Origin: Lepidodermella squamata
Taxonomy: Eukaryota > Gastrotricha
DNA length: 64,000 nucleotides
NCBI GenBank assembly: GCA_047495785.1
Contig: JBLDXI010000002.1
Span: 496,001-560,000 of the forward strand
Direction: 5' to 3'
The position numbers were made by a program, and so were the translations under genes. Shown piece after piece: positions 45,312-54,749 of the stretch (positions within the stretch are counted from its first letter, which is position 1; each line of letters starts with the position of its first letter). Under the pieces are notes generated by a model. That model saw only the letters and a list, made by a program, of their open reading frames with translations. It did no database searches and was not told the origin of the DNA.

Positions 45312-46403
45312 ATGAACATGCTGGTTACCTTCTTCCTAATGGTGGCTGCTCTCGTTCTGTCAGCCAACTCAATTAACTTCAATTCAGTTGTAAGTTCAAT
45401 TCAGACCCGTGGGCCTATAATTTTTGTCCTTATGAAACAGATAGACAACGATCTCGAAGAGCTGTTTGGTCACGCTGATGCTGGTGGTATCAATGGCATG
45501 ATTCAAACGCTGAAGAAAGGCCGAGTTACTATCAACTCTCGTTACGCTCGAGAATTCCCCATCCTGCCCTACAAATGTCCCGGAAAAACTCTTCGAAATG
45601 GCACAGCTCTAGCCCGCGCTGCTCAGTGCTGGCAAAGTGCGTCGGTTCTCAAGAACTACATCGAAATGGGCGCCAATGTGGACGACAAGGACGATGACGG
45701 CTGGGGCGCGTTGATGTTCGCCGCTGATGGCGGAAATCTCGAATCTGTTAAGCTGCTGCTGGAAAAGGGCGCGAAAATTGACATCCGTGACAACAAGAAC
45801 TGGACCGCATTGATGCGAGCTGCTTACCAAGGCCGGGCCCGAGTTGTCAAGTTGTTGTTGGAGAAGGATTCGAGCGATGTTGAACAAGAAAAGGTGAAAG
45901 CGTTGTTTCTAGCTGCTAGCCATGGCCGAACTGAGGTTGTTGAAGAAATGGCCGAATATGGTATTGACTTGAACAGTCGTGATGATGAGAACTGGACGCC
46001 GATGATCCGAGCCGGTTGGAATGGCCATGCTGAGGCAGCGGCTGTTTTCCTGAACAGAGGCGTCGATCCTGATCAGGTCAGCCGCTGGGGCTGGCGGACA
46101 CTTTCTGAAGCTGCGTACCACAACTTGATCGACGTGGCGAAATTGTTCATCAGCCATGGAGCAGAGGTAAATTTCGCCAACGAAAATGGAGTCACCCCGC
46201 TGCAAATGGCGTCGATGAATGGGCATTACGATATGGTTCGAATTCTGGTCTCTGCTGGTGCTGATATCGATGCGAAATCGCCTGTTGCGAACAGTAAGAC
46301 TGCTCTACAGTATGCAGCGGAAAACAGCCATGCTAAGATCGTCAAATTCCTGCTGGCCCGTGGTGCCGATAGAACCGGCTGTGTTTCCTCACTCTGCCGC
46401 TAA
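45312..46403 (+). CDS. Ankyrin-repeat protein with signal peptide (likely secreted)
   Basis: The ATG at 45312 opens MNMLVTFFLMVAALVLSANS, a convincing signal peptide. Seven to eight ankyrin repeats follow, for example DGWGALMFAADGGNLESVKL, NWTALMRAAYQGRARVVKLL and GVTPLQMASMNGHYDMVRIL. The start is not the upstream TTG in the same frame. A 51-base stretch (45390-45440) begins GTAAGTTC and ends ACAG; removing it gives NSV-IDND and 346 residues, keeping it gives 363. The acceptor is weak, so splicing here is uncertain. Sequons NGT and NWT would be usable if the protein enters the secretory route. Extracellular ankyrin proteins are rare, since the fold is normally cytosolic. AATAAA at 46467-46472. 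It is convergent with the GTPase gene. Confidence 0.85.
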   Translation: MNMLVTFFLMVAALVLSANSINFNSVVSSIQTRGPIIFVLMKQIDNDLEELFGHADAGGINGMIQTLKKGRVTINSRYAREFPILPYKCPGKTLRNGTALARAAQCWQSASVLKNYIEMGANVDDKDDDGWGALMFAADGGNLESVKLLLEKGAKIDIRDNKNWTALMRAAYQGRARVVKLLLEKDSSDVEQEKVKALFLAASHGRTEVVEEMAEYGIDLNSRDDENWTPMIRAGWNGHAEAAAVFLNRGVDPDQVSRWGWRTLSEAAYHNLIDVAKLFISHGAEVNFANENGVTPLQMASMNGHYDMVRILVSAGADIDAKSPVANSKTALQYAAENSHAKIVKFLLARGADRTGCVSSLCR

Positions 46404-46755
46404 AGCTCCAGTTTCTCATGTTTCTAAGTTGTTTTTAATATTGAATCGGTTAGCTGAAATCATTGAAATAAAATGTTCTGAGTTGCTTGTAAACGTTTCC
46501 TCGTGAATTCCAGTGTACCCAGTAGGTATGGAAATGCGAAGGGGTCTGGGTGATAACGGCACTCAGCTGATTAGTTGTAGTGATAAAATGTGAAGTACAC
46601 AACGATAAAACGAACTGATAAAGTGCTAATTCATTAGCTTTTGAAAGCGAAAGCACTCATCAACTGTTATTAGTACAAATCATTAATCAAGATTTATTTA
46701 CAATTATTCACGAATATGATTGTCAATCCAATCTTGAATAAAATTCGCTTGGGTG
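46404..46755. other. Convergent 3' flanks
   Basis: Holds polyadenylation signals of the ankyrin gene (46467-46472, plus) and the GTPase gene (46693-46698, minus). About 46550-46755 is duplicated at 51690-51891. Confidence 0.6.
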
Positions 46756-49075
46756 TTAATATTCGTCTTCTTCAGGTTCGGCTCTTGGCTTCGGAGTCTT
46801 CTTGGCTGGTTTCGGTCTCACCACGGGCTCTTCCTCGGGTTGCGGACCCATATCCATAAGCTTCCGGCTAACTGGAGCTCGCGAAATTGGCTTGAACGAT
46901 TGGTCATTCATTTTGAAAATTTTCTCGCGAGCCAGCGTGAATTTGGAAATAATGGATTCAAGCTCGTTTCTTCGAGCAACGCTGGTCTCGTCCTCCATAA
47001 AGAGGCGGTCCCTTTCATCCGCGTCAACGATACGCTCGGTCCACAGTTTCAGGAGGCGGGGCATCAACGTGTCACAAACCGCCTCGATCATGTGACGGGT
47101 TACTGATTTCACCATCGCTGATACCATTGGATCACGAACTCGATCCGTATATCGAACAGCTAGGTTGCCTGGATTGAAAGTTTAATAGTAAGTTTGTTAG
47201 AAGAGGTTTTAATAAAAACTTACGGTACGATGCGACAGTCTCTGGGGTAATTCGGCTAATGCCGTCCTTCATCAAAGAATTCTCCTCGAAATCATCGCTA
47301 GCTTCTTGAGCAGGTTCAGGCTCGTGTTCGCTACTGGAATCGTCAATGTCACTTTTATCCTGGTCATCGTCATCGCTTGCTTCATCAGCGACGGGTTGGG
47401 GTTTCTTCAACGGCGCAGGTTGTCTTGGCTTTGGAACTGGAACTTGAGCTCGTCTAGCCGATGGGGCGGCTGAAGTTTCTGACTTGTTATCGTTGACATC
47501 GTCTTCCTTACGTAATTCGTCAAGGTTGATGTGCGCCTGTTGCACTTCGGCCAGTTCCTTCGTGGCTTTCAAAGCCTTCGCCTGCTCCTCATCCAAAATG
47601 TCTCGAGTCATTTTCATAATCTCTCCAGACAGAACCGGCAGACGGTGCATGTTGTGTTCCAACTCTTCATGAAGATCGATGCACTGGCTGACTTCGTTCA
47701 ACATAGCCTGGTGAACAGCCCGAACACACTCTCGGCCGACTGAAACGAAATTCTCCAGCATAAGTTGGACAATGCGTTTGCAGGCTTCGTCTTTGAACGT
47801 AGCTTCGCCAACAACTCCGCTAGCGTTGGCGATGATTGTTTGAATCTGTTCTCCAGTCAACTCGAGGGCAAGTTGTCGAATCCTGGCTGGGAGGGCGTAA
47901 TTGAAGAGCTCACGAATTGCCGTTGAAGCCGTGACTCTTTTAGACACTTTCACTTGATTACCACTGGTTCGAGCTGTTTTGCCAGTTATCGCGTATTGGT
48001 AGGCCTCGGCGTAATCTAGGGTAACATCTACTGCTGAGTGAAGGTAGTCTGCAACATCACGAGTTTCCCCCAACTCTTCCCGCTCTTCTCGATAGGAAGA
48101 CAAGCGCAGAGTGATTTCTTGAATGATTTTTGGGGTCGCCTTAGCGATTTCTGTATGCAGAATCTTGACCAGAGTTTCAGCTAGGATCTTAGAACCGTGT
48201 TTCTTGGCCAGCGCCGGGTTATGGCCGAGGGCTTTTTTGAGTTTGGCTTCCTCAGCCGACCTTGCTCTGTCGAGAGGCACTGCTTCTTCCAAATCTTCGA
48301 TCGATCGATTGATAACCCCGACAATGCCGCGTTTCGCCACCAAAGTCTTCTCCTGAAGCATCTTTTCCAGAGTTTTCGGGTCGACCTTATCCAGATGAGT
48401 CAGGACCACGAGAGTCCGTTCGCCTGTTGGGTCGACACTTCGAGCGATTTGAATGGCTTTATTCGCCTTGTAGTCATCATGGGCTGCGTGGACTAGCACG
48501 ATTATCGTCTCTGGGATGTTGATATACTTCTTCCACATCTTTTCGACGTAGGTCGAGACATCGCGGTGAGAAGCGTCGTCGAAAATGAGACCTGGCAGAT
48601 CGACGAAGGCTAGCGGAACTGTGTTCCTAATGTAAAGCTCCATTGAGATCGGTTTATCGGACAAGCCTCCTTTCGTTGCCGGCGCTAGTTGGGCTGATAT
48701 TTCCATGAGCCTATCAGCAGTTTCGCTTGCTGGAACTTGTTCGACCTGTTTAGAGGCGACCCCTCGCTTATCGACTACTGAATACTCGATTTTCGCCCAG
48801 TCTTGGTCGCTGAATGGGCCTTTCAGCTTGCCGCGCTCGAAGATTTTGATTTCCAAAGGGCTTTTCGTTGACGTTTCCCTGCCTTTTGGCAAAATTTCGA
48901 GGCCGATGAGAGTTTCGACCGTTGAAGATTTGCCATGGCTCTGTAGCCCTATGAAGACTAGCCGAGGAGTTTTGATGGCCTTGAAATCCTTCTGGAAATC
49001 GTCATCGCCCAGCTCGTCCAATATGGCTTGGGCTTCTGTAAAGGCACTCAAACTTGCACTGCTGAGTTGAAGCAT
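46756..49075 (-). CDS. Dynamin-superfamily large GTPase without PH domain
   Basis: Predicted 754 residues from ATG 49075; exons 49075-47224 and 47168-46756. GTPase motifs: P-loop GLQSHGKSST (43-52), switch-I Thr in GRETSTKSP, DLPG, and THLDKVD. A helical stalk follows, interrupted by an acidic/proline-rich insert (PVPKPRQPAPLKKP, DEASDDDDQDKSD) where classical dynamins carry a PH domain. The carboxy-terminal GTPase effector domain has LFMEDETSVARRNELE. An upstream in-frame ATG at 49153 would add 26 residues, but GCTATATAAG (a TATA box) lies inside that extension, so 49075 is preferred. Such proteins polymerise on membranes and pinch or tubulate them; Mx/DRP-like by layout, target membrane unknown. 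A truncated copy of the end of this gene lies at 51892-52215. Confidence 0.88.
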
Positions 49076-49130
49076 TGAGATGTATTGTGTTGATTTTTGG
49101 TTAGACTGGTAAATTGCTTCTAAATTGCGA

Positions 49131-49139
49131 CTTATATAG
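49131..49139 (-). promoter_or_regulatory. TATA box of the dynamin-like gene
   Basis: CTATATAAG on the minus strand, 56 bases before the preferred start codon at 49075. It falls inside the open frame that starts at 49153 and so argues against that longer start. Confidence 0.5.
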
Positions 49140-49600
49140 CCCTGATGGCCCATCCTTGTCCGACAGACGGTGACACATCTTGCAAAAAGCAGTTTTAATC
49201 ATAGTATAACCTTGACAAATTATTGTTTGGGAATTTTCTTCTGCAAACAAAGATCAGTTTAATCACACACACTCCCGATGAATTTGTATCTATTTTAGTA
49301 TATTCTGATAAGCTCAGGAGTGCAACTTCTTTTTATCGCTTGTTTGCAAAGCTATTTCCATGGAACGGTGGTGATTCAAATCCCAAGAATGAATTAGGAT
49401 TGTCATCCCAGCTCAAATAGAAAAGCGACCATGCCGTAATTTTCAGGGTAGCTCGGAGTAACATTGTTGTATAATCAGGTGGCGATCTTGGATCCCGGAG
49501 CTGCCGGGGATGGAAAACAATTTTTTTTGCCGTATTTGCCAAAATGACTGGTCATTGCGTTCAAGTCGCGGAAGAACCCACACTTTGGTGATTTTCTATT

Positions 49601-49836
49601 TTACAGTATTGCAAAGTACAGTTCTCGCAGCTGTAAATAAATGTTCAGCCGGTTGAAGCTGTACAGTCTTGTACAGTGCGTCGTATGTACTGCATAGTAC
49701 AGCTCAGATCGGCTGTAAAGCTCAGTACAATTCAAAGACAATGTAGTACAATGTACATCTCGAATCGGCTGTAGCGCTTAGTACAGTTCATGACTGTACT
49801 CTTGCGTACAGTGTCGATCGAACTGTAGTCGATTGC
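49601..49836. repeat. Array of TACAG/CTGTA palindromic motifs, block 1
   Basis: CTGTA, TACAG and GTACAG recur about every 15-25 bases on both strands across this block. A second block of the same kind is at 50337-50612. Spacing and intervening sequence vary, so it is not a simple satellite. Confidence 0.6.
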
Positions 49837-49862
49837 ACAGACAGAGATCGCCAATACCCAGG

Positions 49863-50085
49863 ATGCAAATATTCGGTAGGACGTCAAAACAGCGAATGCG
49901 CAGAACAGCGAAACCGACATAACAGCGAAAGCGACGAAACAGCGAAAAATCCTCCCCAAAATGCTGTGTAATGTCCTATATTAAAATCGCTGTTATGTCG
50001 CAAATTAGATTTTTCGCTGTTTTGTCGTGTTCGCTGTTTCGGGTATTCGCTGCTATGGCGGTCTGCCAAATATTCGGCTTGCGGC
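49863..50085. repeat. AACAGCGAA-rich fold-back repeat, copy 2
   Basis: Imperfect inverted arms: the left begins AATATTCGGTAGGACG and the right, inverted, begins GAATATTTGGCAGACCG. Both contain several AACAGCGAA units. The same family occurs at 39393-39542. It is probably a MITE or fold-back element; no coding capacity. Confidence 0.6.
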
Positions 50086-50336
50086 ATAGAAAATACGTAA
50101 GCCGCGGAACTAGTTGATACTAGCTAATTAAAATTTCTGACAGCTGGGAGGTTTAGTACTTGTTCTTCGTAGGGTTGACCAAGGTGGATAATAGATAATA
50201 GATACCAAGATAGATGACCAAGGCTGGGCATGATGTTTTCACACTTCATTTGCTGTTCAACGTTTATTGTTTATTCAATCGCACGTAAATCATCGTCGCG
50301 CGTCGCGCCAATCGGAGCGCCGAATCGAAGTAACAT

Positions 50337-50612
50337 GTACGCCATTTTGCTCTATATTATACAGTCATTTGAGCTGTACTGAGGGTACGGTTCGTCGGGC
50401 GGTACAACAAGTACAGTTATTTGGACTGTATCTCCCGCTACAGTCAATAATAGCTGTAATTGCTAGTACAGCTAAACGAACTGTACTCGCAGTACAGTAA
50501 AATGAACTTTACCCGCTGTACAGCTCGAGTGGACTGTTCCGTTCGTACAGCATTGGAGACTATTACTAGGATTACAGCCTAAAAATACTGTACTTGAGAG
50601 TACAGGAGGATT
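50337..50612. repeat. Array of TACAG/CTGTA palindromic motifs, block 2
   Basis: Same motif grammar as 49601-49836, with units such as GCTGTAC, GTACAGT and ACTGTA. The two blocks are separated by the AACAGCGAA repeat, as if one larger array had been interrupted. Confidence 0.6.
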
Positions 50613-50615
50613 TAC

Positions 50616-51059
50616 CTGTACTTGCACAAACGATTTTGCACAAAAGCATTTGCACAAATGCAGCTGCACAAAATATTTTGCGCAAACTCCATTTTCATAG
50701 CGGATTTCATCATTCAATGCCTAGAAAAACTGTCTAACGCAAGGGCAGCGCAGTGATAGTAGCAGAAAAAATGGACATGGCATCGTTGATTGATTGATTT
50801 CAGCTTCATTTCTTCAATTCATCATTGCCCTACGTCCGAACGTGAAACTCGCCACCCCTTGTAATTTAAACTCGAATCGGACGCATTAAAATATCTCAGA
50901 AATCAGGATCTTTGATGCTCATGGGCTTTGCCTTCAATCTGGTATATTCAATTTTCTTATTAAACTTGATTCCGCTTGAAAAATGCAGTTTGTGCAAAAT
51001 ATTTTGTGCAACTGCATTTGTGCAAATGCTTTTGTGCAAAATCGTTTGTGCAAGTACAG
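50616..51059. mobile_element. Element with about 80-base terminal inverted repeats
   Basis: 50616-50696 and the inverse of 50979-51059 match nearly base for base, both starting CTGTACTTGCACAAACG. Each arm is built of short sub-repeats of the form TTGCACAAA. The roughly 280-base interior has no transposase. No clear target duplication is visible, so the superfamily is undetermined. Confidence 0.65.
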
Positions 51060-51520
51060 ACATCCCTACAGGAGTTTTTTGCCTAAAGTGCGGGTTCTTT
51101 TCCGCGACGTGAACGATTTGAACTAAAAACCGAGCGAATCGAGAAAATTTTGAGGATTTCCCACTAAAACAAAGCCTCCAAAGTGGACGAAGCAGTGGGA
51201 TATATTCCTATTTTGTTGTCTGGCCCGGCCGAGCTGGGGGATGTTCCTCCATTCCCCTCCTGAAAGTCGCACACTGTGTATAATCATCAACAAATCATTA
51301 ACAAATTAACATTTGCTTCTTTTCTGTTACCTATTCAATTACAAAATTAAATATCCGACGCATTATCATAGCAACGGTTGCCACGTTGCTAGATCTCCTC
51401 AAGACGTAACGCTCTATCGGATAATTAACTTAACATGCAATAGCAGCGCCATGTTCCTTAATCTGCTTTTCATGTTTTCTCTGTAAAATGCGGAATGTGG
51501 TAAATTCCCCATGGGACCTA

Positions 51521-51607
51521 AAAGACCAAAAGTAGTTTTTAGTTGTTATCATGATAAATATCATTCATTAATGCGTGAACAATCCATATTTACCCTCTAG
51601 GAAAGTG
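51521..51607. repeat. Direct repeat, left copy
   Basis: AAAGACCAAAAGTAGTT through TTAATGCGTGAACAATCC to TTTACCCTC recurs in the same orientation at 52228-52325 with small indels. The two copies bracket the fragment block 51606-52215. Confidence 0.65.
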
Positions 51608-51683
51608 GGAGGTCGTATGATTTAGGCAGGCCGGCATAGGTTAGGTTGTAGAGGTTGGCGTCGTAACCAGCCCGCGACCACAT
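51606..51683 (-). pseudogene. Fragment of a Cys-loop channel gene (exon 3)
   Basis: On the minus strand it reads LMWSRAGYDANLYNLTYAGL then PKSYD, matching the region after LWSLAGYDADLYNLTYAGLP in the gene at 41500-42733. Only about 24 codons survive and neither end has a start, stop or splice site of the parent. It lies directly beside a fragment of the dynamin-like gene. Confidence 0.75.
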
Positions 51684-51891
51684 AAGGTATAGGTGATAAG
51701 GAAACTCAGCTGATTAGTTATCAAATTTTGAAAGACACCACGATAAAACGACAAGCTCTAAACGTATGTGTGATAGCACTCAGGAGCAACTGTTATTACC
51801 AGGACTGCTCTCATCAATAATCAAGCTTTTTATTTTTAATTATTCACGAATACGCAAGACAATCCAAGCTGGAATAAAATGTGTTGGGTTG

Positions 51892-52215
51892 TTAATATTC
51901 ATCTTCTTCGGGTTCAGCTCTTGGCTTCGGAGTCTTCTTGGCGGGTTTCGGCTTCACAACGGGCTGATCCTCAGTCTGCGGGACCATATCCATCAGCTTC
52001 CGGCTAACTGGAGCTCGCGACACTGGCTTGAAAGATTGGTCATTCGTTTTGAAAATCTTCTCGCGAGCCAGCGTGAATTTGGAAATAATGGTTTCCAGCT
52101 CGTTTCTTCGAGCAACGCTGGTCTCGTCCTCCATAAAGAGACGGTCCCTTTCATCTGTATCAACGATACGTTCGGTCCACAGTTTTAGGAGGCGTGGCAT
52201 CAATGTGTCACAAAC
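51892..52215 (-). pseudogene. Truncated duplicate of the dynamin-like gene (effector domain only)
   Basis: Encodes DTLMPRLLKLWTERI through LFMEDETSVARRNELE to the end PRAEPEEDEY and stop, the last 107 or so residues of the gene at 46756-49075, about 90 percent identical. Homology ends abruptly near 52215, where VCDTL meets unrelated sequence, so the GTPase domain, start and promoter are missing. The parent's 3' flank is copied too (51690-51891). The frame is intact, so the copy is young or still used, but a functional product is unlikely. Confidence 0.8.
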
Positions 52216-52227
52216 TAATAGGAACTG

Positions 52228-52325
52228 AAAGACCAAAAGTAGTTGTTATCATCTCAAACACTCTAAATATCTCATTCATTAATGCGTGAACAATCCATAA
52301 ACATATTTACCCTCCAGAAAAGTGA
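52228..52325. repeat. Direct repeat, right copy
   Basis: Right-hand partner of 51521-51607, in the same orientation and slightly longer. Confidence 0.65.
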
Positions 52326-52353
52326 AAGCGAACAACTTGCTGATGAAGTCAAT

Positions 52354-52501
52354 GGGCTACTTTCGAATAGTTGTTTTAATACCAAAATTCAGAAACTCTT
52401 CTATTGATTGAATATAGGCTTTAAAGACATTTTTCGCGCCTATATTCAGTCGATAGAAAAAATTTTGGTATAAAAACCGCCGGACAATTGGAAAGTAGCC
52501 C
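52354..52501. repeat. 148-base fold-back element (MITE-like)
   Basis: Ends GGGCTACTTTC and GAAAGTAGCCC are perfect inverses, and the arms pair imperfectly through ATACCAAAATT and TGAATATAGG to a short loop. No target duplication is evident. Confidence 0.65.
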
Positions 52502-52617
52502 TTTGCCGTCATCGCGCGCTGTCCATAAATTACTGATAATTGGGACATGACGCATGCACATACAAGTCGTACTCTTTTACTTTTGCAGCAGGCCAAGCAA
52601 ATGAATCAATATTAACG

Positions 52618-53634
52618 TTAGTTGTCATTAGCATTACCGTTATCAAAGCTGAAATTTGTGCTATCTTTAATCCAATCAATAACACTGCAGACCCGAGTGA
52701 AACTGTACGAGCAACCGCTGGTCGAATCATATTCGTCGAACTTCGCCACAACCGAAGTTATTCCAATCACATACTGCCGATCATCCTTCCAACACATCAA
52801 TGGCCCTCCGGTATCAGCCAAACAGGCCTGGGGCTTGTAGGGTGTCACCTTGATAACCGAATCGTTCTTGCCATCAATCCGAGGATTGCCGCGGTAGAAG
52901 CCAACTGAAGACAGTAAATTCGATCTAGCACCAAGGCCTCGCAATCCCCAGCCGGCTGAAAACATTTCAGAGCCGAGGCAATCTTCGACTCGGCCATCAA
53001 CTGACCGATTTTGTAAGGTCACCCTGCCACACATTGTAAACGGGTGATTAGGTAAACAAATCGGGCGAATGTCCCGCGAAAACTGGTCGATAGATTCATT
53101 CAATTTGATCAGTCCAACATTAAACTCGAAGGTATTTTCGTTGAATAAATGGTGAATTTTGGTTTCGGATGATGATGAAACAAATTGACCGGGTTGGACT
53201 CGTGATTTGTCACTAGCACCCAGGGTGACTGAGATTTTTTCGGGATTTTTCCCGGATTTTTTCAGGCAGGTAGCGGCGGTTAAAATCCAGCTTTTTGTCA
53301 GGATTACTCCACTGCAGATGCTTTGCTCGTCTTCGCCCTCGAATTTGACTGTCAGCCTTGCGATGAAACTAGCCTTATACCAGGATACTGGGTCTAACGC
53401 GCTTGGCCCGATTTTAAATTTTCGACGTAAATTCGAGGCATTTCCTTGGCTGATATCGTCATAAGTCCCGCATGGGTAATAGGAATTAGGCGATGAATTT
53501 GTCGTAGCATTCGAATAGTCAGTAGAAGCAGTGGTGGAATCACTAAAATCTGAAGAGATTAGCTCCTCTCCTGTTGCCAACTGGGATGAAACACAGCTAG
53601 CTGTGATAAAAAGGTAGATTATATGGAATAACAT
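52618..53634 (-). CDS. Serine protease homologue (S1 fold, catalytic triad lost)
   Basis: Single-exon, 338 residues from ATG 53634. Signal peptide MLFHIIYLFITASCVSSQ, then a Ser/Thr/Asn-rich propeptide-like stretch. The trypsin fold is clear: CSGVILTKSWILTAATC (residues 107-123), FNVGLIKL (171-178), RPICLPNHPF, CLADTGGPLMCW (271-282) and a final DWIKD helix. All three catalytic residues differ: His becomes Thr122 (TAAT for TAAH), Asp becomes Asn172 (NVGLI for DIALI), Ser becomes Thr275 (DTGGP for DSGGP). It should be secreted but inactive as a protease. Serine protease homologues in invertebrates act as adaptors or decoys in proteolytic cascades; which applies here is unknown. No frameshift or stop, so it appears maintained. 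Confidence 0.9.
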   Translation of the reverse strand: MLFHIIYLFITASCVSSQLATGEELISSDFSDSTTASTDYSNATTNSSPNSYYPCGTYDDISQGNASNLRRKFKIGPSALDPVSWYKASFIARLTVKFEGEDEQSICSGVILTKSWILTAATCLKKSGKNPEKISVTLGASDKSRVQPGQFVSSSSETKIHHLFNENTFEFNVGLIKLNESIDQFSRDIRPICLPNHPFTMCGRVTLQNRSVDGRVEDCLGSEMFSAGWGLRGLGARSNLLSSVGFYRGNPRIDGKNDSVIKVTPYKPQACLADTGGPLMCWKDDRQYVIGITSVVAKFDEYDSTSGCSYSFTRVCSVIDWIKDSTNFSFDNGNANDN

Positions 53635-53856
53635 GTTAACATATGCAAGTATTGCTTGAATAAAGAAGAAATTTCAGCAAAAAAGCAAACCCACGTATTA
53701 AAATCCTTACTCGGTAGGCTAAATGAGCTTATTTTCTAAAAAAAATTAAAAAATTTAATTTTGAACTTTGGGAAAATATTTAATTTTGGAATTTTCATGG
53801 ATCGAATTTCCTACCTTTTTAATTAATGACGAAAATTCTATAAATTTGTGTCTTAT

Positions 53857-54312
53857 GCCGACAACTGAGACCACGACATCTCAGATCCAAAAACTGAGAA
53901 CGGACAACCGAGACTAAATAAATTTTAATTTTTTTTAATTGGTTAACCGAGACACCGACAACCGAGACCAATTAATTGATAAATTAAATAAATTATTTTT
54001 ATTTTTCTCACGACAACCGAGACCAATAATCGTGAAAATAAAATTTTAACTCGCTCTTAACACGATATCAACGTGGACAAGGCCAGCGATTCTAAGCCAA
54101 AGTCCTAGTTTTACCGTCTATTTTACATTTTCCCATATTTTTGTCTCGGTTGTCCAGGTCTCAGTTGTCGGTGTCTCGGTTGTCGTGAGAAAAATAAAAA
54201 TAATTTATTTAATTTATCAATCAATTGGTCTCGGATGTCGGCATTAAAATTATTTATTTTAATTTTGGTCTCAGTTGTCGTTTTCTCGGATGTCGGATCT
54301 CAGTTGTCGTAG
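53857..54312. repeat. Fold-back element with repeated GACAACCGAGAC motif
   Basis: The left half carries about five copies of GACAACCGAGAC or variants, and the right half about seven copies of the inverse GTCTCGGTTGTC. The arms share long AT-rich spacers (TAAATTAAATAAATTATTT). Together they form a large inverted repeat of about 455 bases. No coding frame. Confidence 0.65.
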
Positions 54313-54749
54313 AACCATTTGTGTAAAATTTAAAAATAATAAATATTGTGCAAAAATATCATCCTTGAAATGAAAACCATCATTATAATTTTATTAGGAA
54401 AAAATGGGAAAAATAAATAAATTCATTAAAAATCCAAATATCATGGAAATTATTCAAATTCAAATAATTCCAGATTATTCCAGATTGTTTTCCTTTTTTA
54501 TGAAATGTTTAACTTCTACAACAATGCTTCTCAACAGCAGAAATATGTTTATGGGCCCTTTACAAACAAAAATAAACTTCAAAAATTTCACAAACGTTTC
54601 AATTTCAACTGTTTTATTGTTCATTTTCGCAAATCGGAAATTAATTTCACGTAAACAATCTATTTCAAGGTATAAAATAAGCGCCTATGATATGAGCATG
54701 ATATTGACAGTAATAAAACAAGCAGTCCTTTTAATGAAAACCGCATTTT
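54313..54749. other. AT-rich intergenic region
   Basis: Very AT-rich. The plus-strand open frame at 54404-54760 is Lys/Ile/Phe-rich low-complexity sequence and I do not regard it as a gene. Confidence 0.5.

Noticed and set aside
49076-49153. Amino-terminal extension of the dynamin-like GTPase from the upstream ATG
   Set aside because: The extension contains a TATA box and no conserved sequence; the ATG at 49075 is at the expected distance from it.
49601-50612. CRISPR-like array
   Set aside because: Motifs are short, on both strands, with irregular spacing, in a eukaryotic genome with introns; no cas genes.
53857-54312. CRISPR-like array of GACAACCGAGAC repeats
   Set aside because: Repeats switch orientation at the centre and spacers are not unique; this is a fold-back structure.
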